NCBI GenBank assembly: GCA_027484025.1
Contig: JAIXTI010000207.1
Coordinates: 1 to 64,000, forward strand
DNA length: 64,000 bases
Direction of reading: 5' to 3'
Origin: a bacterium
GTDB lineage: Bacteria > Gemmatimonadota > Gemmatimonadetes > Gemmatimonadales > Gemmatimonadaceae
The translations under genes and the position numbers were made by a program. The notes beneath the pieces are model-generated. The model saw nothing but the letters and a program-made list of their open reading frames with translations. It ran no database searches and had not been told where the DNA came from. Of the stretch, positions 10,217-18,689 are shown one piece after another (the first letter of the stretch is position 1; each line of letters begins with the position of its first letter).

Positions 10217-11172
10217 GCTCTTTCCACCCGCCGCTCCGCCCGACACCGCCAACGTCGCACATGGCCGTGGCACCGCGGACGATTACCCCGCTCGATACAC
10301 GCGCGGTAACGGTCTCTACACTCGCGTTCCCACTCAGTGCCGACGAAACGGCCGCGCGCGTGCGGGTGGCATTGCAGGAAGACGAAGCGTTCAACGACAT
10401 CTCCACCCTCGCGACGGTGGTCAGCACGCGCCACGTGCGCTGCGCGATCGTTGCGCGACGTGACGGGGTGATCGCCGGCATTCCGCTGGCGGTCGACGCG
10501 TTCCGGCAGCTCGATGCCAACGTCACCATTCGCATCGAAGCCGAAGACGGAACGCGCGTGAAGGCCGGTGACACGGTCATGGCGCTCACGGGACACGCGC
10601 GCGGCATGCTGTCCGCCGAGCGCACTGCGCTGAACTATCTGCAGCATCTCTCGGGGATCGCGACGCTGACGTGCCGCTTCGCCGACGCGGTGAAGGGTAC
10701 GGGGGCGCAGATTCTGGACACCCGCAAAACCACACCGGGGTGGCGCACGCTCGAGAAGTATGCGGTGCGCGCCGGTGGAGGCACCAACCACCGCCTCGAT
10801 CTGCGCAGCGGGGTGCTCATCAAGGACAATCACCTCGCGGCCATCGGGGGCGACATTGCGATGGCCGTCGCCCGTGCTCGTGCACTCGCGCTGACCGGCA
10901 CGCCCGTGCAGGTCGAATGCGATACGATCGCGCAGGTCGACGCCGCCGTCGCTGCCGGTGCCGATTGGGTCCTGCTCGACAACATGTCGCTCGATCAGCT
11001 GCGTGACGCGGTGTCGCGCTGCCGTGGGCGTGTCGTCACGGAGGCCTCGGGTGGTGTTTCGCTCGACACAGTCCGCGCGATTGCCGAAACGGGTGTCGAT
11101 CGCATCTCCATCGGAGCGCTGACGCACTCTGCGCCGGCGCTCGACCTCGGTCTCGACTTCGACGGTTTGTGA
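10213..11172 (+). CDS. nadC: Nicotinate-nucleotide pyrophosphorylase (carboxylating)
   Basis: LNYLQHLSGIATLT, DTRKTTPGWRTLEKYAVRAGGGTNHRLDL, VECDT motifs; ATGA overlap with nadA. Confidence 0.97.
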   Translation: MSSFHPPLRPTPPTSHMAVAPRTITPLDTRAVTVSTLAFPLSADETAARVRVALQEDEAFNDISTLATVVSTRHVRCAIVARRDGVIAGIPLAVDAFRQLDANVTIRIEAEDGTRVKAGDTVMALTGHARGMLSAERTALNYLQHLSGIATLTCRFADAVKGTGAQILDTRKTTPGWRTLEKYAVRAGGGTNHRLDLRSGVLIKDNHLAAIGGDIAMAVARARALALTGTPVQVECDTIAQVDAAVAAGADWVLLDNMSLDQLRDAVSRCRGRVVTEASGGVSLDTVRAIAETGVDRISIGALTHSAPALDLGLDFDGL

Positions 11173-12134
11173 AACAGACGGAGTCTCCTGCCATGCCTGT
11201 CCGACTCCCTCCGCCAACCGAACGCGCGTCCCGTATTCTGCTCGAAGGGATCGTCGATTACGCCGGGCTCTTTCCTCCGGCGTCCCTCGACATTCCGAAG
11301 GCGGTGCGCAACTTCGCGCATTACCGCGCCGGCGGTACGGGCTGGATGCTGGGGCGGTTCATCTGCCCGGCCTCACGGCTCGACGAATTCTCCGCCAGTG
11401 CGGATCCGTTACTGCCTCGCGACGCTGGCGCCATCCCGTGGCGGCTCTCCGTGACGGGTACGAGCGATGTCGCCGCCGATCTCGTCGCGATCGCCGCGTT
11501 CAATGACCGACATCGGGTCTGCTTCGAAGAATGCGGGGCCAAGGTCGACGCGTACGAGGTGAAGGTCACGTCGGTTCAGGAAATCGTCTCGCTGCACGAG
11601 CAGCTGCCGGCGTCGCTCGAGGTGTACTTCGAAGTGCCACTCGACGCGACCGTCGATGTGCTCGTGCAGGCCATCGCGAGTACGGGGCGCCGCGCCAAGA
11701 TGCGCACCGGCGGCACGGTGGCCGACGCCTTCCCGCCCGCCGCCGCGATCGTGCGTTTCCTGCGTGCCCTCGTGACGCACGACGTCGTGGCCAAAGCCAC
11801 CGCGGGACTGCATCACCCGTTGTGCGGGGCGTACCGCCTCACATACGAACCCGACGCGGCGACGGCACGCATGTTCGGCATGCTCAACGTGCTCCTCGCG
11901 GCGGCCGTGATCGCCAAGGGCGGTAGCGACGAAGACGCGCTTCTGCTACTCAACGAATCCAACGCCGCCTCCATCGAATTCAATGATCTTCATGTGGCCT
12001 GGCATGGCCCGGACGGGATCATCACGATCAGTCGCGCGCTGCTGCAACAGGTGCGCGAGCGTATGCTGGTGAGCATCGGCTCCTGCTCCTTCACCGAACC
12101 CGTCGACGAAAATCGAGCCTTGGGCTGGATCTGA
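11169..12134 (+). CDS. Conserved-looking protein of unknown function
   Basis: GTGA overlap with nadC stop; 321 aa with candidate active-site motifs AKMRTGGTVADAFPP and KATAGLHHPL. No family recognised. Confidence 0.8.
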   Translation: MKQTESPAMPVRLPPPTERASRILLEGIVDYAGLFPPASLDIPKAVRNFAHYRAGGTGWMLGRFICPASRLDEFSASADPLLPRDAGAIPWRLSVTGTSDVAADLVAIAAFNDRHRVCFEECGAKVDAYEVKVTSVQEIVSLHEQLPASLEVYFEVPLDATVDVLVQAIASTGRRAKMRTGGTVADAFPPAAAIVRFLRALVTHDVVAKATAGLHHPLCGAYRLTYEPDAATARMFGMLNVLLAAAVIAKGGSDEDALLLLNESNAASIEFNDLHVAWHGPDGIITISRALLQQVRERMLVSIGSCSFTEPVDENRALGWI

Positions 12135-12155
12135 CGTGGCTCACACCCCAACCGT

Positions 12156-13487
12156 ATGACCCCCTCAGCTCCAGCTCGCAGCTGGGTGACCAGCGCCAAC
12201 GGGCACCCGGATTTCTCACTGCAGAATGTGCCGTTCGGCGTGTTCCGCCGCGCCAACAGCACCGAAGCGCCGCGGGTTGGCGTGGCCATCGGCGACGACA
12301 TTCTTGATGTCGCCGCGTGCCAGGCGGCCGGCCTGTTCGACGCGGGCGCTCCCGAGACACAAGATGTCCTTCAGCGCGCGGCCCGCGCCTGTGCGTCACC
12401 TTCGCTCAATGCATTGATGGCACTCGGGGGCGCGGCGCGTCGCGCGTTGCGCACCGCGGTGCTCGAACTGCTGCGCGAAGATGCGTCGGCCCATCGTCGG
12501 CAAACAGCGCAGCACGCGCTCGTATCGCAGCGCGAGGCCGAGCTGTTTCTGCCGGTGCAGGTGGGCGACTACACCGACTTCTATGCGTCGGTGCACCACG
12601 CCACCAACGTGGGCGCCATGTTCCGTCCCGACAATCCGCTGCTCCCCAACTACAAGTGGGTGCCCATCGGGTACCACGGACGCGCGTCGAGCATCGTGCC
12701 GTCGGGGACCGCCGTGCGGCGGCCCTTGGGACAACGGAAAGGGCCCAATGACGCCGAGCCCTCGGTGGGACCATCGCGCTCACTCGATTACGAGTTGGAG
12801 CTCGGTGCGTTCGTCGGGACCGGCAATGCACTGGGCGACACGATCGCCATCGCGGATGCCGAATCGCATCTGTGGGGACTCTGCCTGCTGAACGATTGGT
12901 CGGCACGCGACATCCAGGCGTGGGAGTATCAACCGCTCGGCCCGTTTCTCGCCAAGAACTTTGCGAGCACGATCAGCCCGTGGGTTGTCACGCTCGAAGC
13001 GCTCGAGCCGTTTCGTGCGCCGCTGGCACCGCGCGCCGAAGGTGATCCCGCTCCACTGCCGTATCTCACCGCGGCCTCCGATCGTGCGCAGGGCGGCTTC
13101 GCGCTCACCGTGGAAGTCTGGTTGCGAACGCCACGCATGCGCGACGCCAACGAACCGGCGGTAAGAATTTCGCAGGGGAGCGCGCTCGATCTGTACTGGA
13201 GCTTTGCGCAGATGCTCACACATCACGCGAGCAGTGGCTGCAACATGCGCTCGGGCGATCTGTTGGGGAGCGGCACCATTTCCGGTGCGTCGGTTGACAG
13301 TCGTGGATGTCTGCTCGAGTTGACGTCGCGTGCGGCCGAGCCCATTACGCTTCCCAACGGAGAGACCCGCGGCTTTCTGGCCGATGGCGACGAGGTGATC
13401 ATGACGGCGTATGCCGAGCGTGACGGCGTGGGACGCATCGGTTTCGGGCATTGCTCGGGGCAGATCCTTGCCAGCGTGACGGCTTGA
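12156..13487 (+). CDS. fahA: Fumarylacetoacetase
   Basis: DYTDFYASVHHATNVGAMFRP, KWVPIGYHGRASSIVPSG, LGAFVG, SARDIQAWEYQPLGPFLAKNF, typical of FAH. Confidence 0.95.
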   Translation: MTPSAPARSWVTSANGHPDFSLQNVPFGVFRRANSTEAPRVGVAIGDDILDVAACQAAGLFDAGAPETQDVLQRAARACASPSLNALMALGGAARRALRTAVLELLREDASAHRRQTAQHALVSQREAELFLPVQVGDYTDFYASVHHATNVGAMFRPDNPLLPNYKWVPIGYHGRASSIVPSGTAVRRPLGQRKGPNDAEPSVGPSRSLDYELELGAFVGTGNALGDTIAIADAESHLWGLCLLNDWSARDIQAWEYQPLGPFLAKNFASTISPWVVTLEALEPFRAPLAPRAEGDPAPLPYLTAASDRAQGGFALTVEVWLRTPRMRDANEPAVRISQGSALDLYWSFAQMLTHHASSGCNMRSGDLLGSGTISGASVDSRGCLLELTSRAAEPITLPNGETRGFLADGDEVIMTAYAERDGVGRIGFGHCSGQILASVTA

Positions 13488-13512
13488 GGAACGCGCGTCA
13501 CTCGTTGGTTCT

Positions 13513-14922
13513 TTGTTTCGCATGATGTCAGATCTGTTGTTCGCGCGATCGCAGATGGCGATGTCGCTGGCGTTTCACATTGTCTTTGCCGTGGTCGGCA
13601 TCGGCATGCCGGCGCTCATGGTCATTGCGGAGTGGCGCTGGCTCAAGACGCGTGATCCGGTGTTGCTGGAGTTGGCCAAACGATGGGCGAAGGGGACCGC
13701 CATTCTTTTTGCGGTCGGTGCCGTGTCAGGCACGGTACTCAGCTTCGAACTCGGTTTGCTGTGGCCCACGTTCATGGAGCACGCCGGTGCCGTCATCGGC
13801 ATGCCCTTCTCGCTCGAAGGGTTTGCGTTCTTTACGGAAGCCATCTTTCTTGGCATTTACCTGTATGCGTGGAAGCGCATTCCGCCGCGGGCGCACTTTG
13901 CGGCGGGCGTAGTCGTCGCGGTCAGTGGTGCGCTGAGCGGCGCCTTCGTGGTGTGCGCGAATGCGTGGATGAACGCCCCCGCCGGCTTCGATATGGTGAA
14001 CGGGCAAGTGACCAACGTCGATCCGCTCGCGGCGATGTTCAATGCGGCGGCCCCATCGCAGATCGTGCACATGACGCTCGCCGCGTTTGCCGCGACGGGG
14101 TTCGCGGTGGCCGGCGTTCACGCGTTGGCGCTGTGGCGTGGAACACTGCATCGCGCCTTCCATCGTGCGGCGCTGCAGATCGCGCTCGTGATCGGCTTAC
14201 CCGCGGCGGTCGTGCAGCCCCTCAGCGGTGACTGGAGTGCGCGCGACGTCGCTGAACGTCAGCCGGTGAAGCTCGCCGCGATGGAAGGGCACCTGCGCAC
14301 GGGCCCCGCGGCGTTCGTCATTGGTGGATGGCCCAACGAAGTCACGCTCGAGCACCGCGGCGCTATCGAAATTCCCGGCGTGATCTCGTTGCTGTTGCAT
14401 GGTGATGCCAACGCGGTCGTACCGGGCGTGGATAGTGTACCGGCCGAGGATCGCCCACCGCTCGGTATCGTGCACCTGGCGTTTCAGATCATGGTCGGTT
14501 GCGGCTCCATCATGGCAGCGCTTGCCCTGTTCGGCGCGTTTCGCTGGTGGCAGCGCAAGCGCGGACAGGGCGTGGCGCTCCCCGACGATCGGCGTTTTCT
14601 GCTCGCGATCATGCTTGCATCACCGCTCGGGTTCATTGCGCTCGAAGCCGGCTGGACGGTGACCGAAGTCGGACGTCAGCCATGGATCGTACAAGGCGTG
14701 CTGCGGACTGCTGAAGCGGTCACGCCGATGCCGGGACTTGGTGTCACGTTCGCGTTGTTCACCGCGCTGTACATCGGCTTGGCGATCACGGTGCTCTTCC
14801 TGCTCTGGCGTCAGATTCTCAAGACGGGGGTAACGCCCGCTCCGCTTGGGCTGACCAATGAACTGCCGATTGCGTTGCGCGTCACCGGCGCGCATCAGAG
14901 CCCGAGCACCAAGGCGCCGTGA
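13513..14922 (+). CDS. cydA: Cytochrome bd-type ubiquinol oxidase subunit I (short Q-loop type)
   Basis: LLFARSQMAMSLAFHIVFAVVGIGMPALM, FSLEGFAFFTEAIFLGIYLYAWKRIPP, GDWSARDVAERQPVKLAAMEG; followed by subunit II. Confidence 0.95.
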   Translation: MFRMMSDLLFARSQMAMSLAFHIVFAVVGIGMPALMVIAEWRWLKTRDPVLLELAKRWAKGTAILFAVGAVSGTVLSFELGLLWPTFMEHAGAVIGMPFSLEGFAFFTEAIFLGIYLYAWKRIPPRAHFAAGVVVAVSGALSGAFVVCANAWMNAPAGFDMVNGQVTNVDPLAAMFNAAAPSQIVHMTLAAFAATGFAVAGVHALALWRGTLHRAFHRAALQIALVIGLPAAVVQPLSGDWSARDVAERQPVKLAAMEGHLRTGPAAFVIGGWPNEVTLEHRGAIEIPGVISLLLHGDANAVVPGVDSVPAEDRPPLGIVHLAFQIMVGCGSIMAALALFGAFRWWQRKRGQGVALPDDRRFLLAIMLASPLGFIALEAGWTVTEVGRQPWIVQGVLRTAEAVTPMPGLGVTFALFTALYIGLAITVLFLLWRQILKTGVTPAPLGLTNELPIALRVTGAHQSPSTKAP

Positions 14923-15980
14923 ATCCCACGGATATCACGTGGACGCTGCCGCACATCGTAGCGGGTGTCATGGTGCTGTCGCTGAATGCATACGTGCTGC
15001 TCGGCGGCGCGGACTTTGGCGGCGGCGTGTGGGATCTCTTTGCGCGCGGGCAGCGACGTGATGAACAGCGCGCGCTCATTGCCAACGCTATCGGACCCAT
15101 CTGGGAAGCCAACCACGTCTGGCTCATTCTCGTGGTGGTGTTGCTCTTCACCTGTTTCCCCAAGGCGTTCGCGCACCTCTCCACCGAGTTGCACGTTCCC
15201 ATCACGATCATGCTGGTGGGAATCGTCTTGCGAGGCTCGGCCTTCACCTTTCGCACCTACGACAGCAAGCAGGACGCCGTGCAGCGCCGCTGGGGACGCA
15301 TCTTCTCCATGGCCAGCTTGCTCACGCCCATAATTCTTGGTGTGTGCCTCGGGACAGTGGCCAGTGGCGCGGTCCCCATGCGCACGGCCAAGGAGGCGGC
15401 GGCGCTGACCTTCATGCAGCGTTTCATCGACCCGTGGTTCGCGTCGCCCTTCCCGTGGGCGGTCGGGCTGCTCACGCTCATGCTCTTCGCCTTTCTGGCG
15501 GCAAGCTATCTGACGGTCGAAGCTCCCGACGATGCGCTCCGCGATCTCTTTCGCCGCCGGGCCCAGCAGTCGCAGCTCGCTTTGCTGTTGACCGCCGCCG
15601 CCACCCTGCTCTTGGCGCGCGTGGAAAATCCGCTCCTCTTCAGTGGGCTCACCCGCGGCACCACCGCGTTGGCCATGCATGGCGTAACGGCCTTGGCCGC
15701 GGTGCTTTCGCTCTGGGCATTGGGGACGCGTCGCTTTCAGGTGGCACGGTTGGCCGCCGCGGCGCAGGCCAGCTTCATCCTCTGGGGATGGGCCTGGACG
15801 CAGTTTCCCTGGATTCTCCCTCCGGATCGCACCATTACGTCACTCGCGGCGCCACACGTCACGCTGCAACTCACTGTTGGTGCGCTCGCCGTCGGGACCG
15901 CCATTCTGCTGCCCAGCTTCGTGTACCTGTTCCGGATCTTCAAGAGCGGCGAAACAGCCTTCGGAAACGATCAGGTCTAG
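14919..15980 (+). CDS. cydB: Cytochrome bd-type ubiquinol oxidase subunit II
   Basis: LNAYVLLGGADFGGGVWDLFARG, IGPIWEANHVWLILVVVLLFTCFPKAFA; 4-bp overlap with cydA. Confidence 0.95.
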   Translation: MNPTDITWTLPHIVAGVMVLSLNAYVLLGGADFGGGVWDLFARGQRRDEQRALIANAIGPIWEANHVWLILVVVLLFTCFPKAFAHLSTELHVPITIMLVGIVLRGSAFTFRTYDSKQDAVQRRWGRIFSMASLLTPIILGVCLGTVASGAVPMRTAKEAAALTFMQRFIDPWFASPFPWAVGLLTLMLFAFLAASYLTVEAPDDALRDLFRRRAQQSQLALLLTAAATLLLARVENPLLFSGLTRGTTALAMHGVTALAAVLSLWALGTRRFQVARLAAAAQASFILWGWAWTQFPWILPPDRTITSLAAPHVTLQLTVGALAVGTAILLPSFVYLFRIFKSGETAFGNDQV

Positions 15981-16027
15981 ACCGCGAGGGCTTTCCGGAC
16001 CTTGGGTCCATGTCGTAACTTGCCGCC

Positions 16028-16723
16028 ATGCGCCCTGACCTTATTCGCGTGGTTCTCGTCGACGACCATCAGATCGTTCGCTCCGGTCTGAAAGCCGTAC
16101 TGTCGACCGCCAAGGACATCACGGTCGTCGGTGAAGGTGGTTCCGGCAAGGATGCTCTCGCGTTGGCCGAACGACTCGACCCGCACGTGATCGTCATGGA
16201 CCTGTCCATGCCCGAAATGGACGGGCTGACGGCCACGCGCGAGCTGCAGAAGGCCAACGCCGCGCGTGTTCAGCGCTCCGACGAACCGCCTACGCGTCGT
16301 GTGTTGGTGCTCACCATGCACACCGAAGATGAGCATCTGGTCGCGCTGCTCGAAGCGGGCGCGGGCGGGTACCTGCTCAAGTCGGTCGCCGATCGCGAGC
16401 TGGTCGACGCCGTGCGTACCGTGGCCGCCGGTGATGTGTACGTGCAGCCGACGGCCGCCCGCGCGCTCGCGCGCGGCCTCGCCAAGCGCGACGGCAATGC
16501 CGAAGAGCGCACACGTTTCGAGAAGCTCACCGATCGCGAGCAGGTCGTGCTGAAAATGGTCGCCGAGGGCTACACGGCGCCGGAAATCGGTGAACATCTC
16601 ACCATCTCGCCCAAGACGGTCGACACGTACAAGCAGCGCATCGGCGAGAAGCTTGGCCTCACGCACCGTACCGACTACGTGAAGTTCGCGCTCAAGCTCG
16701 GACTGCTCAAAAACGAAGTCTGA
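16028..16723 (+). CDS. NarL/FixJ-type response regulator (REC + LuxR HTH)
   Basis: VVLVDDHQIVRSGLKAVL, VIVMDLSMPEMDG, LTDREQVVLKMVAEGYTAPEIGEHLTISPKTVDTYKQRI. Confidence 0.95.
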   Translation: MRPDLIRVVLVDDHQIVRSGLKAVLSTAKDITVVGEGGSGKDALALAERLDPHVIVMDLSMPEMDGLTATRELQKANAARVQRSDEPPTRRVLVLTMHTEDEHLVALLEAGAGGYLLKSVADRELVDAVRTVAAGDVYVQPTAARALARGLAKRDGNAEERTRFEKLTDREQVVLKMVAEGYTAPEIGEHLTISPKTVDTYKQRIGEKLGLTHRTDYVKFALKLGLLKNEV

Positions 16724-16731
16724 CGCCCGCC

Positions 16732-16754
16732 GCCCAAGGGCTTAGCCCTTGGGC
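16732..16754. terminator. Bidirectional hairpin between convergent genes
   Basis: gcccaagggc-tta-gcccttgggc, perfect 10-bp stem; the loop is the TAA stop of the minus-strand gene. Confidence 0.55.
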
Positions 16755-18598
16755 TCCACGGCGCGCGCCTGCTCATCGCGCGTCAGGCTCCACGAAGGCA
16801 GCGGCGGGACCGCGACATCGAGCAACGCATCGCTCGAGGCGTATCCGTGCTCGGCACGTACACGCTGCGCAATGGAACGGCGAAGCGCGTCAATCTGCTC
16901 GCCCGCGTCGCTGTCGAGCTCCACACGCAGCGCGCGAAAGCGGCGTCCGCTCTGCACGCAGAAGAGCTCAGTGAGCGCGATCTCGCGTACACAGGCATCG
17001 GCCCCGCGCTCCTCGATGAGCTTCTGCGTGCGTGATATGGTCGTGGCGCGCGCATAGAGCTCGATGGCCATATCGGCCAGGCGTTCCACCACCAGCTGTC
17101 GCTGCAGAATCTCTTTCTTGTGCGTCGTGACGGCCTGCTGCGTGGCTTTGGCGAGTTCGGCCACGTGCTTCTCGACGTACGTCGCATGCGTCTTGAGCAG
17201 CGGATGCAACGTCATCTGAAAACGATCACGCTTGCCGAACGCACTCGCCACACGGTCGGCCGCAAAGCTGGAGACAAGCACCCAGTTCTGAATGGGATTC
17301 TTGAGCGCGCCGGCGATTTCCTTGAGCTCTTCGGCGGGACCTTGAATCCCGTTCAGCCCCACGAACAGGCGCAGGATTTCATTGGCCCCTTCGAAAATGC
17401 GATTGATGCGCGCATCGCGAAGGTACCGCTCGTACGGCCACGGCTTCACGAACCCGCGACCACCGGCCAGCTGCACCAGCTCGTCGGAGCTGCGCCATAC
17501 CAGTTCGCTCGCAAACACCTTGATGCACGCAGCCTCGAGTGAGGCATCGATGTTGTCCGTGTCGAGCGCCGCGGCGAGTGCGCCGACCATCGCGTCCGCG
17601 GCGTAGGTCTCGCTCGCCATCGTGGCCATCTTGCGCTGCGTGATCTCGAAGCTCGCCAGGGTGTCGCCGAATTGCGTGCGGGCTTCGGCGTAGCGCGTAA
17701 ACTCCCCCAGCAACTTCTTGCAGGCCGACGTGCAACCAGACGCGAGCGAGAGGCGTCCCGCGTTGAGTGCATTCACAGCCACTCGGAAGCCTTTCCCGAC
17801 TTCGCCGAGCACATGGTCGTCGGGTACGAAGAGATTCTCGAACACCAACTCGGCCTGCGTCGACGCGCGAATGCCCAGCTTGCGAATGGTGCCATCCACT
17901 CGGAACCCCGGCATGTCGGGACGAATGATGAACGCCGTGGGACGCATGACCGTCTCGCCGTTCCGCTGCACCGGCGTCTGCGCGAAGGTCGCGATCACGC
18001 CCGCGCGCTGTCCGTTGCCGATCCAGTGCTTCCGACCATTCAGTACCCAGCCCGTGTTGTCCGCACTGCGTTCGGCGCGCGTGACGATATGCTGTGCGTC
18101 GGAACCGGTTTCCGGCTCCGTCAACGCGTAGGCGGCGAGCGTTTCACCGCGAGCCAGTCCCGGCAGATAGCGCGCCTTCTGCTCATCGTTGCCCGCGATC
18201 ACCACGGCTTTGCTGCCAAGACCGCAGTGCACGCCAATGAGCACCCCGAGCGACGCATCGATGGAGGCGACCGCACCGAAGACGCGGGCGTAGGCACTCG
18301 CCGACAGACCGAGTCCCCCGTACGCCTTGGGAATGGTCAAGGCGAGCAGGCCTGCTTTGGCGAATGCCTGCACCACCGCCTCGTCGATGCTCTCCTGCTC
18401 GTCGAAGCGCTTCGGGTCGATCAGTCCTGAGGCGACCATCGCGTTGACCGCATCCACGAGGCGCTGCACGGTGCGCGCTTCTTCAGGATCGCGCGCATCG
18501 AGCGTGGCCGGATACGGAAAGAGCAATGACTCGTTGATGTCTCCCGCGAACAGATCACGCAGGAACGAAGGCTTGGCAGGAACAGCGACGGAAGACAT
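16742..18598 (-). CDS. Acyl-CoA dehydrogenase family protein
   Basis: YALTEPETGSDAQHIVTRA, NGRKHWIGNG, IRKLGIRASTQAELVFENLFVP, LAGGRGFVKPWPYERYLRDARINRIFEGANEI. Confidence 0.95.
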   Translation of the reverse strand: MSSVAVPAKPSFLRDLFAGDINESLLFPYPATLDARDPEEARTVQRLVDAVNAMVASGLIDPKRFDEQESIDEAVVQAFAKAGLLALTIPKAYGGLGLSASAYARVFGAVASIDASLGVLIGVHCGLGSKAVVIAGNDEQKARYLPGLARGETLAAYALTEPETGSDAQHIVTRAERSADNTGWVLNGRKHWIGNGQRAGVIATFAQTPVQRNGETVMRPTAFIIRPDMPGFRVDGTIRKLGIRASTQAELVFENLFVPDDHVLGEVGKGFRVAVNALNAGRLSLASGCTSACKKLLGEFTRYAEARTQFGDTLASFEITQRKMATMASETYAADAMVGALAAALDTDNIDASLEAACIKVFASELVWRSSDELVQLAGGRGFVKPWPYERYLRDARINRIFEGANEILRLFVGLNGIQGPAEELKEIAGALKNPIQNWVLVSSFAADRVASAFGKRDRFQMTLHPLLKTHATYVEKHVAELAKATQQAVTTHKKEILQRQLVVERLADMAIELYARATTISRTQKLIEERGADACVREIALTELFCVQSGRRFRALRVELDSDAGEQIDALRRSIAQRVRAEHGYASSDALLDVAVPPLPSWSLTRDEQARAVEPKG

Positions 18599-18640
18599 GA
18601 CGGGAGGCTCGGAATGGCAGGACGCCGGGGGGGAAACGTC

Positions 18641-18672
18641 GAGGAGTCCCCATCGTCAGACGGGGACTCCTC
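18641..18672 (-). terminator. Hairpin downstream of the Ig-like repeat gene
   Basis: gaggagtcccc-atcgtcagac-ggggactcctc, perfect 11-bp stem between two minus-strand genes. Confidence 0.55.
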
Positions 18673-18689
18673 AAAATATCACATGGTGA

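Noticed and set aside
7598-10273. 891-aa minus-strand ORF
   Set aside because: Antisense to nadB/nadA, which are unambiguous; typical high-GC shadow frame (His/Arg/Gly-rich).
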